A DNA stretch of 47,084 nt, from NCBI GenBank assembly GCA_041567315.1, contig JBFGCA010000023.1:1-47084 (forward strand), in the 5' to 3' direction. The translations under genes were made by a program, and so were the position numbers. Within the stretch, counting starts at the first letter, position 1, and each line of letters opens with the position of its first letter. Under the pieces are notes generated by a model, which was not told the origin of the DNA, searched no databases, and worked only from the letters and a program-made list of their open reading frames with translations. The stretch comes from JBFGCA01 sp041567315 (GTDB lineage: Bacteria > Acidobacteriota > Thermoanaerobaculia > Multivoradales > JAHEKO01). Below are positions 16,767 through 25,766 of the stretch, piece by piece.

Positions 16767-17675
16767 ATGAAGAAAGCCGTCCCCACCGGAATCGCCCTGC
16801 TGGTCGGCGTGGTGGCCGTGTTTTCCACGGCCCTCGCCCAGGAGCCGGGGATCACCTTCAAGTCGACCGAGCTGGCCCCCGGGCTCTACATGCTCGAGGG
16901 CGAGGGGGGCTTCTCGGGCGGCAACCTGGGGCTGCTGACCGGCGAGGACGGCGTGGTGCTGATCGACGACGGCGTGCCGCCGGTGACCGACGAGCTGCTG
17001 GCGGCCATCGGCAAGCTGACCGGCGACCCGGTCGAGTTCGTGGTCAACACCCACGTCCACGGCGACCACATCGGCGCCAACGAGGCGTTCGGGCAGGCCG
17101 GCGCGACCATCGTCGCCCATGACAACCTGAGGCGGCGGCTGCTGGCCGAGGGCTTCAAGACGGCCGCCGGGCAGGTGCCGGCGCCCGAGGACGCCCTGCC
17201 GGTGGTGACCTTCTCGGACTCGGTGACCTTCCACCTCAACGGCCGGAGCGCCTTCGTCTTCCACGTCGAGCAGGCCCACACCGACGGCGACGCCGTCATC
17301 CACTTCCGCGACGACAACGTCCTCCACGCCGGCGACGTCCTGTTCAACCGGCTCTTCCCGTTCATCGACCTCGACTCCGGGGGCACCGTCGACGGGTTCC
17401 TTGCCGCCCAGAGGCGGCTCCTGGCGCTGGCCGACGACGCGACCAAGATCATCCCGGGCCACGGCGCGCTGGCGAGCAAAGCCGATCTCGCGGCGGCGGT
17501 CGCCATGCTCGAGGACGCCCAAGCGCGGGTCCGCGCGCTGGTCGAGGCCGGACGGTCCGAGGAGGAGATCCTCGCCGCCAACCCCCTGGCCGACTACCAC
17601 GACGACTGGAACTGGGGCTTCATCACCACCGAGCGGATGACCCGGACCCTGGTCCGCGCGCTGACCGAGCAGTAG
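16767..17675 (+). CDS. Secreted metallo-beta-lactamase-fold hydrolase
   Basis: The 302-residue protein begins with a Sec signal (TGIALLVGVVAVFSTALAQE) and has a complete binuclear-zinc site: NTHVHGDHIGAN (HxHxDH, about residues 94-99), the third histidine in VEQAHTDGDAVIHF, Asp in NVLHAGDVLFN, and His in IIPGHGAL. The family layout resembles periplasmic cyclase/SoxH/quinoprotein-relay-type enzymes rather than true beta-lactamases; the substrate is unknown. A GGGAGGA ribosome site precedes ATG 16767, so a longer upstream frame was not used. It diverges from the sigma-54 activator. Confidence 0.88.
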   Translation: MKKAVPTGIALLVGVVAVFSTALAQEPGITFKSTELAPGLYMLEGEGGFSGGNLGLLTGEDGVVLIDDGVPPVTDELLAAIGKLTGDPVEFVVNTHVHGDHIGANEAFGQAGATIVAHDNLRRRLLAEGFKTAAGQVPAPEDALPVVTFSDSVTFHLNGRSAFVFHVEQAHTDGDAVIHFRDDNVLHAGDVLFNRLFPFIDLDSGGTVDGFLAAQRRLLALADDATKIIPGHGALASKADLAAAVAMLEDAQARVRALVEAGRSEEEILAANPLADYHDDWNWGFITTERMTRTLVRALTEQ

Positions 17676-17693
17676 GTCCGGGCGCTCGCCGCC

Positions 17694-19004
17694 TCAGGGC
17701 AGCGGGCCGACCCGCGGCAGCGGGTAGGTCTCGCCGCCGGTCGTCCAGTCGAGTCGCACGACCTCGCCGTTCTCGCCGAGCACGACCTCGATCTCGGCGT
17801 AGTCCTGGGGCGAGAACAGGGTCGTCTTCGAGCTGGGGATCAGCAGCCACTCGCTCATGTGCACCCGGCCGCCTTCGACGCGCAGCTCGAGGTTGCGGCC
17901 GGGACGCAGCTCGTAGGAGCCCTGATAGCTCTCCAGCACCTCGGGATCGACCTCCACGGCCGTGACGTCGATCGGCGACGGCGGCGGCACGTCCTCCCCC
18001 GCCGCGATCTTCGGCAGGGCTTCGCGGATGCGGTCCAGGGCGCCGGAGACCAGGTTGCTGGCCACGACGACGCCGACGCCGGTCGCCGCGTCGTGGTCGG
18101 CGAAGGCGCGGTAGCCGTTGGCCAGTCCGTTCCAGCTAAGGTTGCCGCCCTCGCGCACCAGCAGCTCCCGGGCTCGCTCGCCCAGCTTGCCCGCCAGCAG
18201 GGCCTGCTGCAGCGCCAGCAGATCGCGCGGCGTCGAGTACACCGACCCGGCGCCGACCAGGTAGGAGACGTCGACCGGCGGCGCGTTCAGCAGTCCCGCG
18301 GTGTCGAAGGAGTAGCTGGCGGCCCGCCGCTCCAGGATCACCCGGCTGCCGGCGTCCGAGGTGTCGGTCATGCCGGCCGGGAGCAGAACGTGCTCCGACA
18401 GCAGCTCCGCGTAGGGCTTTCCTGCGGCCAGCTCGAGCACCCGCGCGAGCACCGAAAAGCCCGCCGAGCTGTAGACGCTGTCGGACCCCGGCTCGAAGAC
18501 CAGCTCCCGCCGGGCGGCCAGCTCGACCATGCTGGCGGGCGTCTGCGGCCGCGTCTCGTCGAGCGGCTCGGTGACGCGGTGGGGAATGCCCGAGCTGTGC
18601 CGCAGCAGGTCACCGACCGTGATGTCGGCGGCGCGCGGAAAGTCGGGCAGGAACTTCGTCAGCTTGTCTTCCAGCGCGAGCTTCTCCGACTCGAGAAGCC
18701 GAGCCAGGATCACGATGGTCATCGGCTTGTTCATCGAGCCGACCCCGAACCGGGTCCGGGGCGAGTTGGGCACCCCGTGCTCGTGGTTGGCCAGACCGAA
18801 CGAGCTCTCGTACACCACCTCCCCGCGCCGCGCGATCAGCAACGTGCCGGACAGGTGGCCGACGTCGACGTAGGGCTGGAGATAGCGTTCGACCTGCTCC
18901 GCGAGCGCGGCCGGCTCCCGCGCCGCCTCGACGGTCGCTGCGCTCGCGGTGACACCCGTCAACACCGCCAACGTGAGACCACGGGGTGCGAATCTCTCGA
19001 TCAT
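17694..19004 (-). CDS. Secreted serine hydrolase, class C beta-lactamase fold
   Basis: The 436-residue protein has a Sec signal (TLAVLTGVTASAATVEA). The class C/DD-peptidase-like domain carries the SxxK nucleophile SMNK (about residue 90), the YxN-like motif as YSSAGF, and GDLLRHSSGIPH. The C-terminal region (about 330-436) is an accessory beta domain (YQGSYELRPGRNLELRVEGG). Members hydrolyse D-Ala peptides, esters or beta-lactams; specificity cannot be told. The ATG at 19004 follows an AGGAGG site. It ends 18 bp from the stop of the convergent MBL gene. Confidence 0.87.
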   Translation of the reverse strand: MIERFAPRGLTLAVLTGVTASAATVEAAREPAALAEQVERYLQPYVDVGHLSGTLLIARRGEVVYESSFGLANHEHGVPNSPRTRFGVGSMNKPMTIVILARLLESEKLALEDKLTKFLPDFPRAADITVGDLLRHSSGIPHRVTEPLDETRPQTPASMVELAARRELVFEPGSDSVYSSAGFSVLARVLELAAGKPYAELLSEHVLLPAGMTDTSDAGSRVILERRAASYSFDTAGLLNAPPVDVSYLVGAGSVYSTPRDLLALQQALLAGKLGERARELLVREGGNLSWNGLANGYRAFADHDAATGVGVVVASNLVSGALDRIREALPKIAAGEDVPPPSPIDVTAVEVDPEVLESYQGSYELRPGRNLELRVEGGRVHMSEWLLIPSSKTTLFSPQDYAEIEVVLGENGEVVRLDWTTGGETYPLPRVGPLP

Positions 19005-19139
19005 CGAGTCCTCCTGAATCCCAGACCCTGTAGGCACCGAGGTTAGCCCATCCCTCCGCAACCTGAGCCGGCGATCCGGCTCCGGCGCGAGGACCGGTTC
19101 TCTTCTCGGGCCGACCGCGGACGGGCCGGACGGGTCCGC

Positions 19140-19733
19140 TCAGTCCCAGTCGACCGACACCGGCGAGCGCGTCCAGACGTTGGTGAAGTAGCGCTCCAGC
19201 TCGCGGCCCGGGAAGGCGAGATCGTAGGTCTCGGTGAAGCGGTAGCGGTCGGTGATCTCGATCGTCAGCCGGGCGCGGATGCCCGGGCCGCTCTCGACCG
19301 CCTCGGCGACGCAGACCACCTTCATGCCGTCGACCGTGCAGGGGGAGCGCACCACCACCCCTTCGCCCATGAACTCCCGGTAGACGATAGTGCCGCGCTC
19401 GCGGTCGAAGCTGAAGACGCCCAGCTCCTCGTGCTCGTCCCCTTCCGGACTCTTCTCCTGCGGCAGCCGCACCGAGCGGTGCCTCGAGGCCAAGTAGAGG
19501 TCGCCCATCACCAGCTCGTACTCGCGCACCCCCCTGCCGGTCCCCAGCTTGCCGTCGATCGCCCCCTCCCAGTTGCCCACCAGCAGCGTCAGCGGCGCCA
19601 GCGGATGCGCCGCCGCTACGGGCTCACCGGTGGTCTCCGCTTCCTGCGCGCGGGCCGCGCGACCACCCGCCAACAGCGCCAGCCCGGCGACCGCCAGAGT
19701 CCCGACTCGATGTCTGCGCTGGCTGTTCCGCAT
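19140..19733 (-). CDS. Secreted beta-barrel protein, nitrobindin/FABP-like
   Basis: The 197-residue protein has a Sec signal (TLAVAGLALLAGGRAARAQE) and then a beta-rich domain opening with LTLLVGNWEGAIDGKLGTGR and YELVMGDLYLASRHRSVRL, and closing with FSFDRERGTIVYREFMGEGV. This resembles heme-binding-like or lipocalin-like barrels of the DUF1794/THAP4 kind, but a heme histidine is not obvious. Function is unknown. The start at 19733 has GGAGGACGGAAG before it. It is not clearly linked to neighbours: the serine hydrolase lies 135 bp downstream and the Mrp operon ends 176 bp upstream. Confidence 0.6.
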   Translation of the reverse strand: MRNSQRRHRVGTLAVAGLALLAGGRAARAQEAETTGEPVAAAHPLAPLTLLVGNWEGAIDGKLGTGRGVREYELVMGDLYLASRHRSVRLPQEKSPEGDEHEELGVFSFDRERGTIVYREFMGEGVVVRSPCTVDGMKVVCVAEAVESGPGIRARLTIEITDRYRFTETYDLAFPGRELERYFTNVWTRSPVSVDWD

Positions 19734-19909
19734 CTTCCGTCCTCCGCGACGTCGTTCTCCGCCTGGGCCGACCCCGCCCGGTGCGCACCTCCAGCGTACC
19801 GTGCCTGTGGCGTTCCCGGCGCGCCGGCCGCCTGTTGTCGAGAGCAGCCTACGCCAAGCCGCAAAGCCCGGAGTACCGATCTGTCGGCCACAGTTCATGC
19901 GGGGACCTA

Positions 19910-20287
19910 TTAACGCTTGACGTTAATGTCGTCACTCCGGGCCGAGTAGACCGAGACCCGAGGGCTGGTCGCGGGGGTCTGCGCGACCTTCCGCGTTGCG
20001 GCAGCGCGGAGCAGCACCTGCGAGCTCACCGGAACAGTCAAGAGGAGAAAGACCACGATGAGCAGGTCCTCGATCCACACCAGGTCTCCGCTCGGCAGGC
20101 TGCGGACAACGGACGCCAGACCGAGGAGAGCCACACCAAGCGTGGCCGCTTTCGTCGGGGCGTGGATCCGCGAGTAGAAGTCGGGCAGCCGGAGCAGGCC
20201 GATGGCGGAGGCGAAAAAGAGAAACGCTCCCAGAAGCGTCGCCATCGCCGCCACGACCTCTCCCCAGCCACCTGGAACGCTAGTCAT
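19910..20287 (-). CDS. mnhG: Mrp Na+/H+ antiporter subunit G
   Basis: The 125-residue protein has three membrane helices. The MrpG/PhaG signature is LLGAFLFFASAIGLLRLPDF then YSRIHAPTKAATLGV. It is the last gene of the Mrp operon; its ATG at 20287 overlaps the end of mnhF by 8 bases. Subunit G is a small obligatory part of the membrane complex that exchanges Na+ for H+. The C-terminal tail (about 25 residues past the last helix) is polar and not conserved in type. Confidence 0.92.
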   Translation of the reverse strand: MTSVPGGWGEVVAAMATLLGAFLFFASAIGLLRLPDFYSRIHAPTKAATLGVALLGLASVVRSLPSGDLVWIEDLLIVVFLLLTVPVSSQVLLRAAATRKVAQTPATSPRVSVYSARSDDINVKR

Positions 20288-20549
20288 CGATCTCTCCTCG
20301 CTCCAGGAACCGGGCAAAGACCACCGCACCGACAAACGAGAACAGCGCCAGACCCAGCGCCGCGTCGACGTACAGACGCGCATCGGCGGCGCCGGCCTGA
20401 AACAGCAGCAGGCCGACGAGGCCGAGCGCAATCGTCTCGCCCGCCAGCAGGCGGTCGAAGCTGGTGGGGCCGCGCACCAGGCGGACGAGCGTGAGCAGCA
20501 ACGCGGCCACGATGAGAGCCTGGCTGAGATAGTGCACGAGCTCGATCAC
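20280..20549 (-). CDS. mnhF: Mrp Na+/H+ antiporter subunit F
   Basis: The 89-residue protein has three helices with the MrpF pattern: LVRLVRGPTSFDRLLAGETI, GLVGLLLFQAGAA, YVDAALGLALFSFVGAVVFA. Its length matches the family. It overlaps mnhE by 4 bases upstream and mnhG by 8 bases downstream. The aspartate in PTSFDR is conserved and functionally needed in characterised MrpF proteins. Confidence 0.93.
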   Translation of the reverse strand: MIELVHYLSQALIVAALLLTLVRLVRGPTSFDRLLAGETIALGLVGLLLFQAGAADARLYVDAALGLALFSFVGAVVFARFLERGEIDD

Positions 20550-21028
20550 AGTGCCTCCAGCCGCAGCAGCGGAGCCTCGATGCGGCTGCGGATCGCGATC
20601 AGAGGATCCTCCTCCGGGTCGGCGTCCAGGACGTGGATCACGTACTCGTTACCGCGTAGCTCCTCGGTCACCGAACCCGGCGTCAGCGAGATCAGGACCC
20701 CCAGGATCAGCCGCGGCGTAGGTCGTTTGAGGCTCGTCGTGAAGCGGACCCAACGCGGCCGAACCCGGAGTCTCGGGCTCAGGACGAGCCGCAGCTGGCG
20801 TACGTTGGCGACGGTCAGGTCGATCACGAAGCGGAACAGAATCTGGCAGCAGATCGCGAGGCCTCGAGACAAGCGAACCGGTGAGAATCGGCCGCGCCAG
20901 GGCAGCCGAGTCGCCCAGGCCGCCGCTGCCGATACCGCGGCGCCCACGACAAACGTAGCGAGGTCGGCGTGGCCGCGAAGCCCCATCCACACGAGCCCAC
21001 CGATGAGGGCGACGGCGAGCCCCATCAT
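20546..21028 (-). CDS. mnhE: Mrp Na+/H+ antiporter subunit E
   Basis: The 160-residue protein carries two or three N-terminal helices (LAVALIGGLVWMGLRGHADL, ATFVVGAAVSAAAAWATRLP, then ILFRFVIDLTVANVRQL) and the conserved cytoplasmic segment ISLTPGSVTEEL ... NEYVIHVLDADPEED, where the first part corresponds to the ITLTPGT motif of MrpE. It overlaps mnhD by 4 bases. Part of the seven-subunit complex. Confidence 0.92.
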   Translation of the reverse strand: MMGLAVALIGGLVWMGLRGHADLATFVVGAAVSAAAAWATRLPWRGRFSPVRLSRGLAICCQILFRFVIDLTVANVRQLRLVLSPRLRVRPRWVRFTTSLKRPTPRLILGVLISLTPGSVTEELRGNEYVIHVLDADPEEDPLIAIRSRIEAPLLRLEAL

Positions 21029-22518
21029 GGACGGAACCCTCCGGCGGCCGGGCGATGCCCCGGCACCTCTGCCACCGCCGCGACGTAGGCGTCGGCGTCG
21101 AGCAGCTGGTCCGCCGTGGCCTCTGCATAGCTGAAGACGGGGCCCGCGGCGAGAGCCAGCACCACCGAGAGCGCGACCAGACCGAGCAGCGGGATCACGG
21201 TCCCCAGGCTGCCACGCCGATCTGCCGCGGGCGGAGCATCAAAGGCGAATCGCCAGACTTTGAGCATGCTGGCCAGGGTGTAGAACGACGCCACGACCAG
21301 CACGGCGAGCACGATCCACTCGCTGGCGTCGAACGCGCCGCGCAGCAGGCCCAGCTTGGCGAAGAAGCCCGAAAACGGGGGTAGACCGGCGAGGGAGAAG
21401 CCGGCGATGACGAAGCCGACGGCGACCGCCGGCCCTGCGGCTCCGGCCGTCATCGACCGGAGGTCCCGCGTACCGCTCCGGCGCTCCAGCTCGTCGGCGA
21501 CGAAAAAGAGCGCCGCCTTCACCAGCACGTGGTGGACCAGGTAGAACACGGCGCCGGCGATGGCGGCCCGAGTCATCAGCCCGAGGCCCAGGACCATGTA
21601 GCCGACCTGCGACGAAATGTGGAAGCTCAGAAGTCGGCGCAGCTCGTACTCGGACAGCGCGGCCACGACCGCCAGCAGCGCAGAGGCGGCGCCCGCCCAC
21701 ACCAGGACCGCCTGGAACGCGGTCTCCTGCATCAAGAGCGGTGCAGTGCGCGCCAGGGCGTAGACTCCAAGCTTCGTCATCATGCCGGCAAAGAGCGCCG
21801 CAACCGGACCGCTCAAGACAGGATAGGAAGCCGGCAGCCAGTACAGAAACGGGGCCAGCCCCGCCTTGATACCGAACGCGACCACCAGCATCGACAGGGC
21901 CGCCAGTCGCAGACCGCCGGGCCCTTCGCCCATCCGCACCGCGAGATCCGCCAGATTGACCGTTCCGGTCGCACCATAGGCCAGGCCGACGCCGACGAAG
22001 AAGAGCAGGGACGCAACGAGGTTGATGGCGATGTTCGGGAACGCCGCGCGCAGCGAGCGGTCGCCTCCCGGCACCTGGAGGAGCAGATACGAAGCCAGGA
22101 GCACCACCTCGAACATCACGAAGAGATTGAAGAGATCACCCGTGAGGAAGGCGCCGCTCAGGCCGAAGGCGAGCAGGAACAGGAGCGGCAGGGCCCTCCT
22201 CGACGTCTTCTCTCCGTGAACCATCGAGCGCAGCGCCCAGGTGGTGAAGAACACCAGGACGGCGAGCAGCAGCAGGAACAGGGCGGCCAGACGGTCGGCC
22301 ACAAAGACGATCCCGAAAGGCGGAGCCCAACTGCCGAAGCCGTGCACCAGCACTTCGCCGCCCGCCACGGCTCGCACGATGGCGACCGCCAAAGCGAGCT
22401 GGATCGGTGCGACGCTCAGAGCGAGCCGCCTCATGGCAGCCGGGCTCAGCGGCAGCAGCCAGAGCAGAACGCCCGCGATTCCGGGAAGGGCGAAGATGGC
22501 GATGAGAAGCCCGCTCAC
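21025..22518 (-). CDS. mnhD: Mrp Na+/H+ antiporter subunit D
   Basis: The 497-residue protein is a 14-helix proton-translocating subunit related to NuoM/NuoN. Key motifs include NLFVMFEVVLLASYLLL with the conserved Glu of helix 5, FGIKAGLAPFLYWLPASYPV with the lysine of helix 7, and HISSQVGYMVLGLGL and VHHVLVKAALFF with the helix-12 Lys/His. Start is GTG 22518 in a GTGA overlap with mnhC; the longer open frame upstream is out of context and was ignored. It ends 4 bases into mnhE. Confidence 0.94.
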   Translation of the reverse strand: MSGLLIAIFALPGIAGVLLWLLPLSPAAMRRLALSVAPIQLALAVAIVRAVAGGEVLVHGFGSWAPPFGIVFVADRLAALFLLLLAVLVFFTTWALRSMVHGEKTSRRALPLLFLLAFGLSGAFLTGDLFNLFVMFEVVLLASYLLLQVPGGDRSLRAAFPNIAINLVASLLFFVGVGLAYGATGTVNLADLAVRMGEGPGGLRLAALSMLVVAFGIKAGLAPFLYWLPASYPVLSGPVAALFAGMMTKLGVYALARTAPLLMQETAFQAVLVWAGAASALLAVVAALSEYELRRLLSFHISSQVGYMVLGLGLMTRAAIAGAVFYLVHHVLVKAALFFVADELERRSGTRDLRSMTAGAAGPAVAVGFVIAGFSLAGLPPFSGFFAKLGLLRGAFDASEWIVLAVLVVASFYTLASMLKVWRFAFDAPPAADRRGSLGTVIPLLGLVALSVVLALAAGPVFSYAEATADQLLDADAYVAAVAEVPGHRPAAGGFRP

Positions 22519-22907
22519 CGGGAGCCTCCTGGCGCCCCGAGCTCGACCGCTACCGCCGCCGGCTCGCGATCCCCGTCGCCGGCGGGCGCCGGCTCGACCG
22601 CGACGCTGGCGAGATCGCGGGCCTTCGCCCGCAGCAGGCCAATGAGATAAAGCGTCACCGCCATCGAGATGACGATCGCGGTCAGCACCAGCGCCTGCGG
22701 CAACGGATCCGCGGTCTGACCCCGGACACCATCCCGCGCGAGGATCGGTGCCGCCGGTCCGACTCCCCCGGCGGCCAGCACCACGAGATTGGCGGCGTGA
22801 GCCAGCAGTGAAAGGCCCAGGATCGCGCGAAACAGACTGCGACCGAGCAGGAGCTCGACGCCGACGGCCACGAGCAGGGTCACAGCGAGGGCCAGGACGA
22901 CGATCAC
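22515..22907 (-). CDS. mnhC: Mrp Na+/H+ antiporter subunit C
   Basis: The 130-residue protein has three helices like NuoK: LLVAVGVELLLGRSLFRAIL, LSLLAHAANLVVLAAGG, DPLPQALVLTAIVISMAVTL. The last motif (DPLPQALVLTAIVI) is diagnostic for MrpC. Start GTG 22907 overlaps the stop of mnhA as GTGA, and the stop overlaps mnhD the same way. The C-terminal 25 residues are Ala/Pro/Glu-rich and lie outside the conserved core. Confidence 0.94.
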   Translation of the reverse strand: MIVVLALAVTLLVAVGVELLLGRSLFRAILGLSLLAHAANLVVLAAGGVGPAAPILARDGVRGQTADPLPQALVLTAIVISMAVTLYLIGLLRAKARDLASVAVEPAPAGDGDREPAAVAVELGAPGGSR

Positions 22908-25657
22908 AACCGGACCCTCCCTCCTCTGTCGATCGCGCCGCCGGGCGACGAGGGCCACAGGGCGCGGGTCGCGGCGGCCACGCCGCCGGCGACCGCCAGA
23001 ACCACTCCCAGATCGAAGAGGAGTGCCGTGTGCCACTTCCAACCGGCTCCGAAGAGACGCAGCTCGCCGTGAGCATGCGTCAGCCCCGGCTGCCCGAAGA
23101 AGAAGCTCGCGACCAGGCTCAGCAGCAGGATGACGGCGCCAACCAGCGCCACCCCGCTCGCCGAGCCGCTGCCGCGAGTGCGGGCGGCCACCACCGTCGA
23201 GAGAATGGCGGCGATGCTCAGGGCGAGACCGGCCACGAAACCGCCGCCGGGCTCGTCGTGACCCTTGATCAGCAGGCTCACCGCCACAATCCCCGCCAGC
23301 GGCAGAATCAGCCGCGACATCCCGGGGAGCAGGCCGCTGGTCCCAGCAGCCTCGGCCGTCTGCGGCGGCTTCCTTGCCCGGGACCGCTCACGGCCTCGAA
23401 CCAGACCCGCGACGCCAAGTGCCGCCAGCACGACGACCAGGGTCTCCATCAGAGTGTCGAGAGCGCGGAAATCGGTCAGGATGACGTTGACGACGTTGAG
23501 CCCTTTGGCGAGCTCCGGTGCGGCAACCCGGTAGAAGTCCTGAACGTGTGTCGAAGCCTCGGTGTCTCCGAGCGCCAGGACCAGAGAGCCCGCAGCCACT
23601 CCGGCGCCGATCGCCAGCGCTCTGCGCATCCACCGGGCACCGCCGCGAGGCCGCCGCTCGGCCGGCGCGGGCAGCCCCCGCAGGGAGAGGGCGAAGAAGA
23701 TGGTCACCAGCACCTCGACCAGCAGCTGGGTGAGCATCAGGTCCGGCGCATTCATCAGCCGATAGAGGAAGGCGACGGCAAAGCCAGCGGCCGAGATGAG
23801 GAGTACCCGCGCCAACCGATCGCGGACCCGCAGGGCCGCAGCCAGGACGGCGGCGAGGACGAGGATCGTCACCAGACCCTCCGGCTGCGGCGCGGCGACC
23901 TCCCCGGCGAGAGCCTCGACCGCCGCCGGCACCGCCGCCAGCAGACCCGCGGCGAGGGCCAGCCCGAGATAGACGGAAGGAGGACCCCCTGCAAGCACGC
24001 CCGAGAGCCGGGCTCCAAGGCGCTGGGACGCATCGAGAGCCGAGTCGAAGAGCCGCTCGCCGGAGAGCGCCGAAGGGCCCCGCGGCAGCATCCGGAGACC
24101 GGTGATGCGATCGCTCAGATAACCGACCGAGACGATCGCGACACTGAGCAGAAGGGCTGCGTTGACGCCGTACCAGAGCGACAGCGGCGTCACCTCGGGG
24201 AGCATCCTGCCGATCACCGACGCGGTCACCGGCTCGAGGAACCAGCGATCGACCCAGGAGGCCCCGGGGCCCACGGCGAGGGTCAAAGCCGCCAGGATCG
24301 CCGGCGCCAAGAGGATCGCCGGTCCGAGTCCCTTGCCCCGACCTTCCAGGTCGCTGCGAGGCCGGCCCAGAAAGACCTCGCAGACGAACCGGCTCGAGTA
24401 AGCCACCGTGCCGATCGAGCCAAAGAAGATGGCGGTGATTGCCACCGCGTGAACCCATAGATCGGTAAGCATGGCCTTCTTGAGAATCAGCTCCTTGGAC
24501 AGGAAACCGGCCAGCGGAGGAATCCCGGCCATCGAGCCCGCAAGGACCGCCGCCAGTGCGAACAAGACCGGGGTCCGCCGCCACAGGCCCCCTAGGTCGA
24601 AGAGCGACCGTGTGCCCGCTGCCTTGTCGATGCCGCCGACCGTCAGAAAGAGCCCGGCCTTGAAGACCGCGTGTGCGAACAGATGGAGCACCGCGGCGCG
24701 GATCGCCAGCTCCGTGCCGAGGCCGATCGTCAGGGTCAGAAGGCTGAGCTGTGACACGGTCGACCACGCCATCAGCAGCTTGACGTCGGACTCCCCGAGC
24801 GCCCGATAGCTCCCCCACACGCAGGTCATCGCGCCGACGGGCACCAGGACGGCGGTCCACAAAGGCGAGTCCCCGAGCAGCGGGTAGACGTAAAGGAGCA
24901 GGATGACCCCGGCCTTCACCATCGTGGCGGAATGGAGATAGGCCGAGACCGGCGTCGGCGCCGCCATCGCTCCGGGCAGCCAGGAGTGAAACGGTGCCTG
25001 GGCGCTCTTGGTGATCACCGCCGGCAGGAAGAGCGCCAGCGCGATCGTCTGAACCTCGGCAGCGAGCTCCAGGTCGAGCAGCGCGGAGAGGCTGGCCGTT
25101 TGGTTGACCGATGCCAGGTAGATGACGCCCACCAACATCGGCAGGGCTCCCGCCGAGGTGATCAACAGCGCGCGGCGTGCCGCGGCAAAGGCAGAAGGGT
25201 TGCCGCGGTCCGATCCGATGAGAAAGAACGAGACAATGCCGGTCAGCTCCCAGAAGAGGAAGAGCGCGTAGAGGTTGTCCGCCAGCACGAGCCCGAGCAT
25301 CGACGTCTCGAACAGCGCCAGCAGCGTGACCGTGCCGCGCGCGGCGCGGGACTCTCCGAAGTAGGCGGCGGCGTACTGCAGGACCAGCGCGCCGATCGTG
25401 GCAACGAGAACCGCCAGGGCGAGCGTCACGGTCTCGAGCCGCCAGCTCACCGAGACCAGCAGCGCGGGCAACCACTCCGCTACGACCACCGGACCACGAA
25501 ACGGCTGCGAGGCGAGCCAGGCGGCGGACGACGCGCTGGCCAGCGAGCCCGCGACTGCGAGCGCCGCCACCTCGCGCGCCGGCCGGCGCGCCAGCGCGCC
25601 GAGCCCGGCGAGGACCGCCGGAGCGGCGACCAGAAAGGTCGTCAGAAGCTCAGACAT
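22904..25657 (-). CDS. mnhA: Mrp Na+/H+ antiporter subunits A and B, fused
   Basis: The 917-residue protein combines a NuoL-like MrpA (about residues 1-640) with an MrpB-type C-terminus (about 690-917). MrpA landmarks are LFLFWELTGIVSFFLIG, PFHSWLPGAMAAPTPVSAYL, HSATMVKAGVILLLYV and HLFAHAVFKAGLFLTVGGID. The MrpB part shows LPLAGIVAVSLLIKGHDEPG then GGFVAGLALSIAAI. Fused AB subunits are known in many bacteria, so no separate mnhB is expected. First gene of the operon; GAGAGGG lies ahead of its ATG. The complex exports Na+ in exchange for H+ for pH and salt homeostasis. Confidence 0.94.
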   Translation of the reverse strand: MSELLTTFLVAAPAVLAGLGALARRPAREVAALAVAGSLASASSAAWLASQPFRGPVVVAEWLPALLVSVSWRLETVTLALAVLVATIGALVLQYAAAYFGESRAARGTVTLLALFETSMLGLVLADNLYALFLFWELTGIVSFFLIGSDRGNPSAFAAARRALLITSAGALPMLVGVIYLASVNQTASLSALLDLELAAEVQTIALALFLPAVITKSAQAPFHSWLPGAMAAPTPVSAYLHSATMVKAGVILLLYVYPLLGDSPLWTAVLVPVGAMTCVWGSYRALGESDVKLLMAWSTVSQLSLLTLTIGLGTELAIRAAVLHLFAHAVFKAGLFLTVGGIDKAAGTRSLFDLGGLWRRTPVLFALAAVLAGSMAGIPPLAGFLSKELILKKAMLTDLWVHAVAITAIFFGSIGTVAYSSRFVCEVFLGRPRSDLEGRGKGLGPAILLAPAILAALTLAVGPGASWVDRWFLEPVTASVIGRMLPEVTPLSLWYGVNAALLLSVAIVSVGYLSDRITGLRMLPRGPSALSGERLFDSALDASQRLGARLSGVLAGGPPSVYLGLALAAGLLAAVPAAVEALAGEVAAPQPEGLVTILVLAAVLAAALRVRDRLARVLLISAAGFAVAFLYRLMNAPDLMLTQLLVEVLVTIFFALSLRGLPAPAERRPRGGARWMRRALAIGAGVAAGSLVLALGDTEASTHVQDFYRVAAPELAKGLNVVNVILTDFRALDTLMETLVVVLAALGVAGLVRGRERSRARKPPQTAEAAGTSGLLPGMSRLILPLAGIVAVSLLIKGHDEPGGGFVAGLALSIAAILSTVVAARTRGSGSASGVALVGAVILLLSLVASFFFGQPGLTHAHGELRLFGAGWKWHTALLFDLGVVLAVAGGVAAATRALWPSSPGGAIDRGGRVRL

Positions 25658-25727
25658 GCTGGCGCCCTCTCGCGCTAAACGGTCCTACGGGACTCGGCCA
25701 CTGCCCGCGGTCGCAACACCGTTTCGT

Positions 25728-25747
25728 ACCGGTCGGCCTACCGGTCG
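25728..25747. promoter_or_regulatory. Tandem ACCGGTCG repeats upstream of the Mrp operon
   Basis: ACCGGTCG occurs at 25728-25735 and again at 25740-25747, a 12-base period, each containing the palindrome ACCGGT. They lie 71-90 bp before the mnhA start in the only non-coding stretch in front of it. This is a possible regulator-binding site; no promoter boxes were convincing. Confidence 0.25.
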
Positions 25748-25766
25748 CTGTCGACGGTCATACGAG

